The notes under the pieces are model-generated. The model made no database searches, was not told where the DNA came from, and saw only the letters and a program-made list of their open reading frames with translations. Shown piece by piece: positions 1 to 7,200 of a DNA stretch of 26,270 nucleotides. The stretch's first letter is position 1. The number at the start of each line of letters is the position of its first letter. The DNA comes from Kingella_B sp963529665. GTDB lineage: Bacteria; Pseudomonadota; Gammaproteobacteria; Burkholderiales; Neisseriaceae. Position numbers and translations under genes: made by a program. The stretch is from positions 1 through 26,270 of the forward strand of contig CAUSAG010000026.1 in NCBI GenBank assembly GCA_963529665.1, in the 5' to 3' direction.

Positions 1-601
1 CTTCGCTGGCTACGGTGATGTCAAAGCCATCGGGGCGCATCACGCCATCGGTGGGCTTGCCTAAGCCGTTGATGATGTTGCGCAATTGGCGGTCGTTCAT
101 GTCCACCACGCGCCGCCACAGCACGCGCTTGGGGTCTATGCCCAGCGCGTTGCCTTGGTAGATGTGGTTATCCAGCATGGCGGCGAGCAGGTTATTCGCC
201 GCGCCGATGGCGTGAAAATCGCCTGTGAAGTGTAGGTTGATGTCTTCCATCGGCACAACTTGCGCGTAGCCGCCGCCTGCCGCGCCGCCTTTGATGCCGA
301 ACACGGGGCCCAGCGATGGCTCGCGCATGGCAACGATGGCTTGCTTGCCGATACGGTTGAGTGCGTCGGTGAGCCCGATGGTGAGCGTGGTTTTGCCTTC
401 GCCTGCGGGCGTGGGGTTGATGGCGGTTACAAGGATGAGCTTACCGCGCTTATTAGGCAGCCTGAACGCATCGGCGGGGTTGATTTTGGCTTTGTATTTG
501 CCGTATTGCTCCAAATCATCGGGCGCAATGCCAAGCTGGGCGGCGATTTGGGCGATGGGTTGTAGGGTGGCGGCTTGGGCGATTTCTACATCGGTTTGCA
601 T
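1..601 (-). CDS. fhs: Formate-tetrahydrofolate ligase, 5' part (cut by window edge)
   Basis: Makes 10-formyl-tetrahydrofolate from formate, ATP and tetrahydrofolate in cytosolic one-carbon metabolism. Reading the minus strand from the ATG at 601 gives about 200 residues, all N-terminal. The nucleotide-binding motif TPAGEGKTT lies near residues 64-72. It is followed by the family-typical stretches REPSLGPVFGIKGGAAGGG and a DINLHFTGDFHAI block. The family is usually about 555-560 residues, so roughly the last two thirds lie outside the window. An AAGGAG Shine-Dalgarno sits just upstream of the chosen ATG. A perfect DUS lies inside the coding region near 453-464, encoding FRLP. Identification is by direct motif recognition and I regard it as secure. 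Confidence 0.95.
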   Translation of the reverse strand, partial: MQTDVEIAQAATLQPIAQIAAQLGIAPDDLEQYGKYKAKINPADAFRLPNKRGKLILVTAINPTPAGEGKTTLTIGLTDALNRIGKQAIVAMREPSLGPVFGIKGGAAGGGYAQVVPMEDINLHFTGDFHAIGAANNLLAAMLDNHIYQGNALGIDPKRVLWRRVVDMNDRQLRNIINGLGKPTDGVMRPDGFDITVASE

Positions 602-660
602 GGGAGAACTCCTTGTGGGCTGTGGATGGGGTGCTGCGAACGGGTTGATTATACCGATTA

Positions 661-752
661 TGGGCAGCCTGAAAATGATAGGCAGCCTGAAAAAGGGTTG
701 GCAACGATGTTTTAGCTTTGGTTGCACGCGCTTTGTGCGTTTCAGGCTGCCT
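661..752. repeat. Three DUS copies in the fhs-rbfA gap
   Basis: Two direct copies of GGCAGCCTGAA lie about 18 bp apart (661-692) and one inverted copy lies near 740-752. The outer and inner copies could pair, but the spacing is long for a terminator. They sit between divergent fhs and rbfA, so uptake signalling is the more likely role. Confidence 0.8.
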
Positions 753-763
753 TGCATTTCGGT

Positions 764-769
764 TATAAT
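764..769 (+). promoter_or_regulatory. Candidate -10 box for rbfA
   Basis: A perfect TATAAT lies 35 bp before the rbfA ATG. The position where a -35 box would fall is occupied by a DUS (TTCAGG), which is a poor -35 match, so this is a moderate call. Confidence 0.4.
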
Positions 770-803
770 TGCCGCCATTTTGCAACGAGAACAGTAAGTA
801 AAC

Positions 804-1175
804 ATGAAAAAACCACAACGCAACGGCTACGCTCGCGTGGACCGTGTTAAAGAACAAATCATGCGCGAGCTTGCCGAGCTGATTCGCACCGAGCTTAAAG
901 ACCCGCGCACAGGCTTGATTACGATTAACGATGTGGAAGTAACCCGCGATTACAGCCACGCCACCGTCTATTACACCGTGCTCAACGGCGACCGTGCCGC
1001 CAGCGCCGAAGCCTTAGAGCACGCCAAAGGCTTTTTAAGAAGCGAACTTTCCAAACGCATCCGCGTTTTCCGCACCCCCGAACTGCATTTCAAATACGAC
1101 GAATCGCTGGAACGCGGCATGAATTTGGACAACCTGATTGCCCAAGCCGCCGCAGAACCCAAAGTGCAGGACTGA
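804..1175 (+). CDS. rbfA: 30S ribosome-binding factor A
   Basis: RbfA binds the immature 30S subunit and helps mature the 5' end of 16S rRNA, including during cold adaptation. The 123-residue length is normal for the family. The protein opens with a basic stretch (RVDRVKEQIMRELAELI) and contains the conserved DPRTGLITINDVEVTRDYSHATVYYTV-type core (read in parts) that forms the type II KH-like fold. A second conserved block, FRTPELHFKYDESLERG, lies near the C-terminus. In many bacteria rbfA follows infB, but here fhs lies upstream on the other strand and rbfA appears to have its own promoter. The start ATG is preceded by an AACAGTAAGTAA stretch without a strong Shine-Dalgarno. Confidence 0.95.
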   Translation: MKKPQRNGYARVDRVKEQIMRELAELIRTELKDPRTGLITINDVEVTRDYSHATVYYTVLNGDRAASAEALEHAKGFLRSELSKRIRVFRTPELHFKYDESLERGMNLDNLIAQAAAEPKVQD

Positions 1176-1228
1176 CTTTCAGGCTGCCCGTTCGTCTTTC
1201 CGCCAATCCCAACTGTTGAAAATAAATC

Positions 1229-1687
1229 ATGAACCAACCTGTTTCCTCAAAAATTCTCCGTATCGGTATAGTCGGTTTCAGTCGTAACCAATTTGACAAG
1301 GCTCAGGCGCGCTCTGTTTTGTCCGAGCAATACGAAAATCTTAAAAATGAATTCGGATACGTGGAAATCGTCAGTGGCTACACTAATAGCGGCGTACCCA
1401 AAATTGCCTATGAATTGGCAGGCCGATTCGGTTTCCGTACTATAGGATTTTCAGCTCGTCAGGCACTGAAAGTGAGATGCGGTCTGTATCCCGTTGATGA
1501 TGTCAGATTGGTCGGCAGCCGTTTCGGTGATGAGAGTGAAGCCTTTGTCCGCTATATAGACCGCCTTATCCGTGTTGGCGGCGGACCGCAAAGTCGGCAC
1601 GAAGTAGAACTGTTCAAACAATTGAAGCCTGAAAACCAAACCACACCCAATCTGTACGAATTTGAAGTGGACTGGTTCGGCAGATGA
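1229..1687 (+). CDS. Small SLOG/LOG-like Rossmann protein, function unknown
   Basis: Encodes 152 residues. Visible features are an N-terminal beta strand (RIGIVGFS), the segment IVSGYTNSGVPKIAYELA, then TIGFSA, then FGDESEAFVRYIDRLIRVGGGP. This order (strand, SG-x-x-SGVP nucleotide loop, GGGP loop) resembles the SLOG superfamily that includes DprA, LOG and nucleotide-sensing proteins of defence systems. I infer nucleotide or nucleotide-derivative binding and cannot assign a reaction. The classical LOG phosphoribohydrolase motif PGGxGT is not complete here: GGGPQSRHE stands in its place. The DNA looks less GC-rich in codon choice than rbfA and pheS on either side. There is a single DUS between rbfA and this gene, so it may share the rbfA transcript. 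Confidence 0.6.
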   Translation: MNQPVSSKILRIGIVGFSRNQFDKAQARSVLSEQYENLKNEFGYVEIVSGYTNSGVPKIAYELAGRFGFRTIGFSARQALKVRCGLYPVDDVRLVGSRFGDESEAFVRYIDRLIRVGGGPQSRHEVELFKQLKPENQTTPNLYEFEVDWFGR

Positions 1688-1802
1688 TTGGATCGTTTCC
1701 GATTTCCCATATTTTCAGGCTGCTTTACCGCAGATACTTTCAAAACCATATCAAAAGCCCCATTCAGACAACCCTGAGCAATTAAATTATTACGAGCCTT
1801 CC

Positions 1803-2798
1803 ATGCAAAACAACGCCACCCAAATCGCCGAACGCGGCATCGCCGCCATTCAATCCGCAGAAAACACCCAAGCCCTAGAACTCATCAAAGCCCAATACCT
1901 TGGCAAAACAGGCGAACTCAACGCCCTGCTCAAACAACTGGGCGCGTTATCCGTTGAAGAGAAAAAAACCGTAGGCGCGCACATCAACGAATGCAAAAAC
2001 CGTTTTCAGGCTGCCTACGATGCCAAACGCGCCGCCTTTGCTGATGCCGAATTGCAGCAAAAACTCGCCGCCGAAGCCTTGGACGTAACCTTGCCCGCGC
2101 GCGGGCAATCCGCAGGTGGCTTGCACCCTGTAACGCTCACTTTGCAGCGCGTGGTGGAGCTGTTTCATGGCATGGGTTTTGACGTGGCAGACGGCCCTGA
2201 AATTGAAGACGATTTCCACAATTTCCAAGCGCTCAACATTCCGCAAAACCACCCCGCACGCGCCATGCAGGATACGTTCTACGTGGCAAACGGCGATGTG
2301 CTGCGCACCCACACGTCGCCGATTCAAATCCGCTATATGCTGGCCAAAAAAAATCCGCCCATCCGCATCATCGCCCCCGGCCGTGTGTACCGCGTGGACA
2401 GCGATGCCACGCATTCGCCGATGTTCCACCAATGCGAGGGCTTGTGGGTGGAAGAAGGTGTGAGCTTTGCCGATTTAAAAGCCGTGTTCACCGATTTTAT
2501 CCGCCGCTTTTTTGAGCGCGACGATTTGCAAGTGCGCTTTCGCCCCAGCTTCTTCCCGTTCACCGAGCCGTCTGCCGAAATTGATATCATGGGCGACAAC
2601 GGCAAATGGCTGGAAGTGGGCGGCTGCGGCATGGTGCACCCGAATGTGTTGAAAAACGTGAACATTGACCCCGAGCAATACATGGGCTTTGCGTTTGGCA
2701 TCGGGCTAGACCGCTTTGCCATGCTACGCTATGGCGTGAACGATTTGCGGTTGTTTTTTGATAACGATTTGGGGTTTTTGGGGCAATTTAGTCAATAG
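1803..2798 (+). CDS. pheS: Phenylalanyl-tRNA synthetase alpha subunit
   Basis: Catalytic subunit of the alpha2-beta2 PheRS that charges tRNA-Phe in the cytosol. The start at 1803 gives 331 residues, the usual size, and begins MQNNATQIAERG. An earlier in-frame ATG at 1662 would add 47 unrelated residues overlapping the previous gene. Domains in order are an N-terminal coiled coil for tRNA binding (about residues 1-90), class II motif 2 (GRVYRVDSDATHSPMFHQ), the phenylalanine-pocket region FRPSFFPFTEPS, and motif 3 (GIGLDRFAMLRYGV) close to the C-terminus. The usual partner pheT is not immediately downstream. The gene is followed by two DUS hairpins and a convergent gene. Its expression partner must lie elsewhere. 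Confidence 0.97.
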   Translation: MQNNATQIAERGIAAIQSAENTQALELIKAQYLGKTGELNALLKQLGALSVEEKKTVGAHINECKNRFQAAYDAKRAAFADAELQQKLAAEALDVTLPARGQSAGGLHPVTLTLQRVVELFHGMGFDVADGPEIEDDFHNFQALNIPQNHPARAMQDTFYVANGDVLRTHTSPIQIRYMLAKKNPPIRIIAPGRVYRVDSDATHSPMFHQCEGLWVEEGVSFADLKAVFTDFIRRFFERDDLQVRFRPSFFPFTEPSAEIDIMGDNGKWLEVGGCGMVHPNVLKNVNIDPEQYMGFAFGIGLDRFAMLRYGVNDLRLFFDNDLGFLGQFSQ

Positions 2799-2809
2799 GT
2801 AAAAAAGGG

Positions 2810-2850
2810 TTTCAGGCTGCCTTTGTTGTGTGAACAGAGGCAGCCTGAAA
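2810..2850. terminator. DUS inverted pair, terminator 1 after pheS
   Basis: TTTCAGGCTGCC pairs with GGCAGCCTGAAA across a 16-17 nt loop. It lies 12 bp after the pheS stop and could end transcripts from pheS and from the convergent modB. Confidence 0.8.
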
Positions 2851-2866
2851 TCTATCTCATTCTATG

Positions 2867-2906
2867 TTTTCAGGCTGCCTTTGCGGATAACAGAGGCAGC
2901 CTGAAA
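2867..2906. terminator. DUS inverted pair, terminator 2 (modB side)
   Basis: This is a second TTTCAGGCTGCC/GGCAGCCTGAAA pair directly behind the first and ending 1 bp before the modB stop codon. The loop differs from that of terminator 1 but keeps an AACAGAGG tail, so the two hairpins are probably a duplicated pair. Confidence 0.8.
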
Positions 2907-2907
2907 C

Positions 2908-3576
2908 CTATCCGCGCTGTTTCCATTTCGCCAACGCGGTCGCACTTAACAGCATGGCGATGCACACCAGCGAGATGATGATGACCAGCTTGTTTGCCAG
3001 CGCGTCGTCGCCCGCCTGCACGGCTTCATACACGGCGATGGAAAGCATTTGCGTTTCGTTGGGGATGCTGCCCGCCACCATCAGCGTTGCGCCAAATTCG
3101 CCCAGCGCGCGGGCAAAGGCGAGCAGCACGCCTGCGAGAATGCCGCGCCATGCCAGCGGCAGGGTTACATTAAAAAAGATTTGGCGACGCGATGCGCCGA
3201 ACACGGTGGCCATTTTTTCCAGATTGGGGGCGATGTTTTCAAACGCGGCGCGGGCGGGCTTGGTAATCAGCGGGAACGTTACCACCACAGCGGCGATGAC
3301 CGCGCCTTGCCATGTGAAAATCAGGTTGATGCCGAAGCTGTCGTTTAGCCATTTGCCGATGCTGCCTTGTTTGCCCAGCAGCACCAGCAGGTAGTAGCCC
3401 ATCACGGTGGGCGGCAGCACCATCGGCAGCACGAGGATGGTGTCCAGCAGTTCGCGCCCGATAAAGCGTTTGCGGGCGAGCAGGTAGCCGGCAAGCGTGC
3501 CAAGCACGAGATTAACGGTGGTGGCGATAAGGGCGACTTTGAGCGAGAGATAAAGCGCGGGGAAGATTTCGGGCAT
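2908..3576 (-). CDS. modB: Molybdate ABC transporter permease
   Basis: Inner-membrane channel subunit of the ModABC molybdate importer. The ATG at 3576 gives 222 residues (MPEIFPALYLSLKVA), the usual ModB size. An upstream in-frame ATG at 3651 would run through a decayed gene and was not chosen. Five or six hydrophobic segments are visible. The typical block LVLPMVLPPTVMGYYLL follows the second. The coupling helix region RALGEFGATLMVAGSIP is the EAA motif that contacts the ATPase ModC. No modC lies in this window, and modA is separated from modB by a MAPEG gene and a GNAT relic, so the transporter is assembled from dispersed genes. Confidence 0.92.
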   Translation of the reverse strand: MPEIFPALYLSLKVALIATTVNLVLGTLAGYLLARKRFIGRELLDTILVLPMVLPPTVMGYYLLVLLGKQGSIGKWLNDSFGINLIFTWQGAVIAAVVVTFPLITKPARAAFENIAPNLEKMATVFGASRRQIFFNVTLPLAWRGILAGVLLAFARALGEFGATLMVAGSIPNETQMLSIAVYEAVQAGDDALANKLVIIISLVCIAMLLSATALAKWKQRG

Positions 3577-3599
3577 GGTGAAATGGGCGGTTTGCAGTA

Positions 3600-3715
3600 A
3601 ACAAGAAGCAAGGGATGGGAAACAATTGCGCGAACACGGGCTGCCATGCACGCAGGGAAAGGTTGAGTACGGCTTGGCAATATTCGGGGGAATAGGGGCG
3701 GATATGGATATTCAT
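3600..3715 (-). pseudogene. N-terminal relic of a GNAT acetyltransferase
   Basis: The minus strand from the ATG at 3715 reads MNIHIRPYSPEYCQAVLNL and then SLRAWQPVFAQ. This is the usual beginning of GCN5-related N-acetyltransferases (first strand, then helix 1 with a conserved 'RAW' turn). After about 38 residues the frame runs into unrelated sequence and overlaps modB out of frame, and no acetyl-CoA loop (R/Q-x-x-G-x-G/A) is found. It therefore looks like a gene truncated by deletion at the modB side. The call rests on the N-terminal resemblance only. Confidence 0.5.
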
Positions 3716-3756
3716 GAACGTGAGGATTGCTATAAGGTCGGCGGATTCGGGCGTAC

Positions 3757-4143
3757 TTAACAGGCGGCGATAAACAGCGCAACGATACACATCAGGCAGC
3801 CGTACCAGATATTGGAGCGCAAGGCGGCCTTATCCTGTGCGTATGCCCAAATATAGGCGGCACGCAGCAGTAGGAATGCGGCGGACAGGGTATTAACAGT
3901 ACTTTGCGCAGCTTCGCCTGTGGCGTGGGCAATGATGACGGCGGCGGCATAAAGCGGCAGCATTTCGTAGCCGTTCTGCTCTGCGGCAAAAAGCCGTGCC
4001 GCTTTGCCGGATGCCTGCGCGCGGTGGCGGCGGGGTTCGCGGTTGGCTTCGGCATCAAGCAGTCGGGCGGACTTCTTGGCCAAGAGGGAACACAGGCTGT
4101 TGAACAGGGCGAAGATAAGTATGCTGAAATAGGCGAAGGTCAT
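3757..4143 (-). CDS. MAPEG-family membrane protein
   Basis: The chosen start at 4143 gives 128 residues with about four hydrophobic segments: the N-terminal TFAYFSILIFALFNSL, the PLYAAAVIIAHATG region, SAAFLLLRAAYIWAYA and the C-terminal WYGCLMCIVALFIAA. The block RLFAAEQNGYEMLPLYAAAV matches the bacterial MAPEG pattern (AxxNxxExLPxF). Eukaryotic members act on glutathione and eicosanoids. Bacterial members of this short type have no settled function, so I assign family only. The longer reading frame up to 4254 would translate DUS-rich intergenic DNA and was rejected. It lies between modB and modA without an obvious molybdate link. Confidence 0.75.
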   Translation of the reverse strand: MTFAYFSILIFALFNSLCSLLAKKSARLLDAEANREPRRHRAQASGKAARLFAAEQNGYEMLPLYAAAVIIAHATGEAAQSTVNTLSAAFLLLRAAYIWAYAQDKAALRSNIWYGCLMCIVALFIAAC

Positions 4144-4230
4144 CGGGGTTTCCTGATTATTGGGCTGTTGGGGCGGGATGATTTTCAGGCAGCCTTTGGG
4201 TTTTGGGGCTACCTGAAAATTGATGTGGAA

Positions 4231-4277
4231 TGCTGCAGGCAGCCTGAAACGCATTTTGCGGGTTTTCAGGCTGCCTT
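4231..4277. terminator. DUS inverted pair after modA
   Basis: GGCAGCCTGAAA and TTTCAGGCTGCC flank a loop containing GCATTTTGCGGG. It lies 17-20 bp from the modA stop (minus strand) and probably ends its transcript. Confidence 0.75.
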
Positions 4278-4293
4278 TTGTGATGCGGATGGA

Positions 4294-5043
4294 TTATTTC
4301 GCAGCGCTAAATCCGTAGCGTTGCAACACGCGTTGTCCTTCGGCAGAAAGCACATAGTTAACAAAGCGTTGCGCTTCGTTGGCGGCCTTGCTGCTTTGGG
4401 TGAGCGCGATGGGGTAGGCAACGGGTTTTTCGGTGGCAACGGTGGCGACGATGTTCACGGCGTGTGGTTTGAGCGCGGCATCGGTGCGATACACAAAGCC
4501 TGCTTCGGTTTCGCTGCGGATAACGTAATCAAGGGCTTGGCGCACGTTTTGAGTGTTAACCACTTTGGGTTTCAGGCTGTCCCACAATTTTTGTTTTTCC
4601 AGCGCGGCTTGGGTGTATGCGCCTGCTGGCACGCTGGCGGGGTTGCCCACGGCGATGCGTTTCACATCGTTTTGCAGCAAATCTTTGGGTTGGGCGATTT
4701 TCAGGCTGCTGTTTTTGGGGGTAATCAGCACCAGAGAATTCAGCGTGAAGGTTTTGCGGGTATTGCTTTGGATTAGGTTTTGCGCGGCGGCTTTGTCCAT
4801 GGTGGCAAGGTCGGCGGTGGCAAGCACGTCAACAGGCGCGCCTTGGGCAAGCTGTTGCAACAAAGTGCCTGATGCGGCGGTGTTGAGTTTAATTTTGGCA
4901 TCGGGGTGTTGTTTTTCGTATTGGCGCGCGATGTCGGTGAACGCTTCTTTTAGGCTGGCGGCGGCAGAAACGGTGATGTCTTCGGCTTGAGCGAGTGCGC
5001 TGCTGATCAGCAATAGGGCAGCGATTAGGGTTTTGGTTTTCAT
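4294..5043 (-). CDS. modA: Molybdate-binding periplasmic protein
   Basis: Captures molybdate in the periplasm and delivers it to the ModB permease. It is 249 residues long, the normal size. A signal peptide (MKTKTLIAALLLISSALAQA) is followed by the mature start EDITVSAAASLKEAF, the classical ModA opening in which the Ser/Ala-Ser pair helps bind the oxyanion. Further family blocks are ASGTLLQQLAQGAPVDVLATAD and, toward the C-terminus, a VNIVATVA and FVNYVLSAEGQRVLQRYGF tail. Two in-gene DUS copies are visible. The adjacent gene upstream encodes a Mop-domain protein, which fits a molybdate function, but modB is about 700 bp away and modC is absent. Confidence 0.95.
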   Translation of the reverse strand: MKTKTLIAALLLISSALAQAEDITVSAAASLKEAFTDIARQYEKQHPDAKIKLNTAASGTLLQQLAQGAPVDVLATADLATMDKAAAQNLIQSNTRKTFTLNSLVLITPKNSSLKIAQPKDLLQNDVKRIAVGNPASVPAGAYTQAALEKQKLWDSLKPKVVNTQNVRQALDYVIRSETEAGFVYRTDAALKPHAVNIVATVATEKPVAYPIALTQSSKAANEAQRFVNYVLSAEGQRVLQRYGFSAAK

Positions 5044-5163
5044 GGTTTGTCTTTCTAGTCCGTTTGGTGGAAAAAGCGCGTAGCCTAGCGCAAAGGTGGG
5101 GATTTGGGTATTAGCGTTATGGTGGATAGGGTGGGCTAGTTCTTTATGATTAGTTTGACGCGA

Positions 5164-5207
5164 AAAAGGCAGCCTGAAAATGGAAAATATCGTTTTCAGG
5201 CTGCCTT
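5164..5207. terminator. DUS inverted pair after the Mop-domain gene
   Basis: AAAGGCAGCCTGAAAA pairs with TTTTCAGGCTGCCTTT, a long stem of about 16 bp flanked by A/T runs on both sides. It separates the Mop-domain gene from modA and could work in either direction. Confidence 0.8.
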
Positions 5208-5223
5208 TGGGTTGTTTGCTTGT

Positions 5224-5646
5224 TTACAAAATCGCCAGCATGGTTTGGTTGGCTAGAAACACGGCGGTGATGCTTTGCCCTGCGCGCAGGTCTAGGCTTT
5301 CGCTGCTGTTGAGCGTGATGGCGGCGGCGAGTGAGATGTTGTCTTCGGTGCGCAGGCGCACAACGTTGTTAACCGTGCCTTGTTCAATGGCTTCCACGCG
5401 GGTTTCAATGCTGTTTTCGGCGGATAGGCGCAGCGGGCGGATTTCGGTGAACAAGGTAATCGCGCTGGCTTTGAACAACACCACGGCGGTTTGCCCAACT
5501 TGCGGTTTCAGGCTGCGATAGGCTTGTGGGCTGATGTGGCTGTATATCAGATGGTTGCCGCATTGAACGGCGATGTTGTAGCAGCCTGAAAAGTCTTCAA
5601 TGTTGTGGATGATGCCAGTGAGCTGGTTGCGTGCGCTGCTTCTCAT
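5224..5646 (-). CDS. Two-Mop-domain molybdate-binding protein (ModG-like)
   Basis: The ATG at 5646 gives 140 residues made of two TOBE/Mop repeats: residues about 5-68 (ARNQLTGIIHNIEDF to ASAITLFTEIRP) and about 75-140 (ENSIETRVEAIEQG to FLANQTMLAIL). The first line closely resembles the start of the C-terminal di-Mop part of ModE (SARNQ), but no winged-helix DNA-binding domain precedes it. ModG-type proteins of this length bind molybdate or tungstate oxyanions and buffer them in the cytosol. The longer reading to 5772 would overlap rlmD and translate DUS-containing intergenic sequence. Alternative: a ModE that lost its DNA-binding half. Confidence 0.8.
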   Translation of the reverse strand: MRSSARNQLTGIIHNIEDFSGCYNIAVQCGNHLIYSHISPQAYRSLKPQVGQTAVVLFKASAITLFTEIRPLRLSAENSIETRVEAIEQGTVNNVVRLRTEDNISLAAAITLNSSESLDLRAGQSITAVFLANQTMLAIL

Positions 5647-5753
5647 GGTGTGGTTTTCTGGGTGGATGGGGGTTGAAAATGGGCGATTTAGGCGGCTGAT
5701 GCAGCCTGAAAAGCCAGACGGCGCGCATTTTACAAAATATTGCCTTGGGCGGG

Positions 5754-7067
5754 CTACTCGCGCCCACTCCATTCAAACAGCCCAATCGCTTCCACATGGC
5801 TGGTTTGCGGAAACAAATTCATCATCCCCGCTGTTTTGAAGCGATAACCCTTGCTAACCAGCACCGCTGCATCGCGCGCAAAAGTGGCGGGATTGCAAGA
5901 AATATACACAATGCGCTGCGGCAAATACGGCGCTTGCAAGGCTTGCACCACGGCATACGCGCCCGCGCGCGGCGGGTCTAGCAGCATTTTGTCAAAGCGC
6001 CCCAGCGCGGCGAGCGTTTCGAGCGTGGTGGTAAACAAATCTGCCGTGGCAAATTGCGCGTTGTGCAAACCATTGGCGCGGGCGTTGGCAACCGCGCGTT
6101 GCGTGAGCGCGGCGCTGCCTTCAATGCCGACTACTTCGGCGGCGCGCGTGGCAAGCGGTAGGGTGAAATTGCCCAGCCCGCAGAACAAATCGGCGATGCG
6201 CTCGTGCGGCTGCGGGTCAAGATAGCGCACCGCGCGCGCCACCATAATTTCGTTTAGCGGCAGGTTGATTTGGGTGAAATCGCCCAGCTGAAACGGCATG
6301 GTTAAGCCAAACTCAGGCAGCCTGAAAAACAGCGGCGGCGCATCTTTGGGCAACACGGCTTGTGGTTTCAGGCTGCCGCTTTGTTGCCACACTTGCCATG
6401 CTTGCTCGCCACGATTAAGGCAGCCTGAAAGCTCGCGCAACACGTTTTCAGGCTGCCTTTTGTTGCTCACAATATTGACCACGTTCACCTGCTCGCCCAC
6501 GCTGATTTCCACGCTGCGCAGGCTCACCTTCGGCTGCTGTTGCACCATCTTTTGCAGCGCCGCGCGGATGATGCTCAGGCAGCCTGAAACATGGCGCGGC
6601 AGCAGCAAGCATTGCTCAATGCCCACAATCTTATGGCTGCGCTTGGCTTGGTAGCCCAAAATCACATCGCCGTTGGCGCGGGTGTGCACCGCAAGGCGCG
6701 TGCGGCTGCGGTAATGCCACGGCGCGCCGTAAACAGGCGGCAGCAGGCTTTCAGGCTGTACCTTGCCGATGCGCTGCAATTGCTCTTCAAACACGCGCTG
6801 CTTCATGGCAACTTGTGCGCCAAATTCAACGTGCTGCATCGCGCAGCCGCCGCAATCGCCATAATGCGGGCAAGCGGGCGTGCGCCGATAGGGCGACGGC
6901 TGGACAATTTGCACGACTTGTGCTTCGGCAAAATGGGCTTTGTCTTGCGTGATGCGAATTTGGGCGATTTCTTGCGGCAGTGCGTTGTTTACAAAAACAG
7001 TTTTGCCATTGAGCTTGGCAACGCCGCGCGATTCATAATCAAGCGAAAGGATGTGGGCAGTGGTCAT
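5754..7067 (-). CDS. rlmD: 23S rRNA (uracil-1939-C5)-methyltransferase
   Basis: SAM-dependent enzyme that methylates U1939 of 23S rRNA (formerly RumA). The ATG at 7067 gives 437 residues, the usual size. Domains are an N-terminal TRAM RNA-binding domain (about residues 1-58), an iron-sulfur cluster site with Cys66, Cys72, Cys75 and Cys153, a central linker, and a Rossmann methyltransferase domain (FCGLGNFTLPLA near the SAM loop). The motif LLDPPRAGA and the catalytic-Cys motif YISCNPATFARD are both present. Five perfect DUS copies lie in a 270-bp stretch of the central region (6316-6590), giving FRLPE, GSLKP, SGCLN, RQPEN and SGCLS. This part of the protein may tolerate them as surface loops. 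Confidence 0.95.
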   Translation of the reverse strand: MTTAHILSLDYESRGVAKLNGKTVFVNNALPQEIAQIRITQDKAHFAEAQVVQIVQPSPYRRTPACPHYGDCGGCAMQHVEFGAQVAMKQRVFEEQLQRIGKVQPESLLPPVYGAPWHYRSRTRLAVHTRANGDVILGYQAKRSHKIVGIEQCLLLPRHVSGCLSIIRAALQKMVQQQPKVSLRSVEISVGEQVNVVNIVSNKRQPENVLRELSGCLNRGEQAWQVWQQSGSLKPQAVLPKDAPPLFFRLPEFGLTMPFQLGDFTQINLPLNEIMVARAVRYLDPQPHERIADLFCGLGNFTLPLATRAAEVVGIEGSAALTQRAVANARANGLHNAQFATADLFTTTLETLAALGRFDKMLLDPPRAGAYAVVQALQAPYLPQRIVYISCNPATFARDAAVLVSKGYRFKTAGMMNLFPQTSHVEAIGLFEWSGRE

Positions 7068-7200
7068 GGTGGTTAAAAATGTTGTGCGGCTGCAACAATA
7101 AAAATTGTTCGTCAAAATAAACGATTATTTTCGCATAAAACTGCGCCCAACTAGCGTATCATGGCAAATTCTTTTGTTTGTACATTTCTCATCTCTCTTT

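Noticed and set aside
3904..4776. A 290-codon open frame on the plus strand over modA
   Set aside because: It lies antisense to modA and the MAPEG gene, its translation has no recognisable domain, and the GC-rich codon bias of the real genes explains the open antisense frame.
5080..5150. A possible ModE operator before modA
   Set aside because: A CGTTAT half-site is present (5114-5119), but no second half at the right spacing was found.
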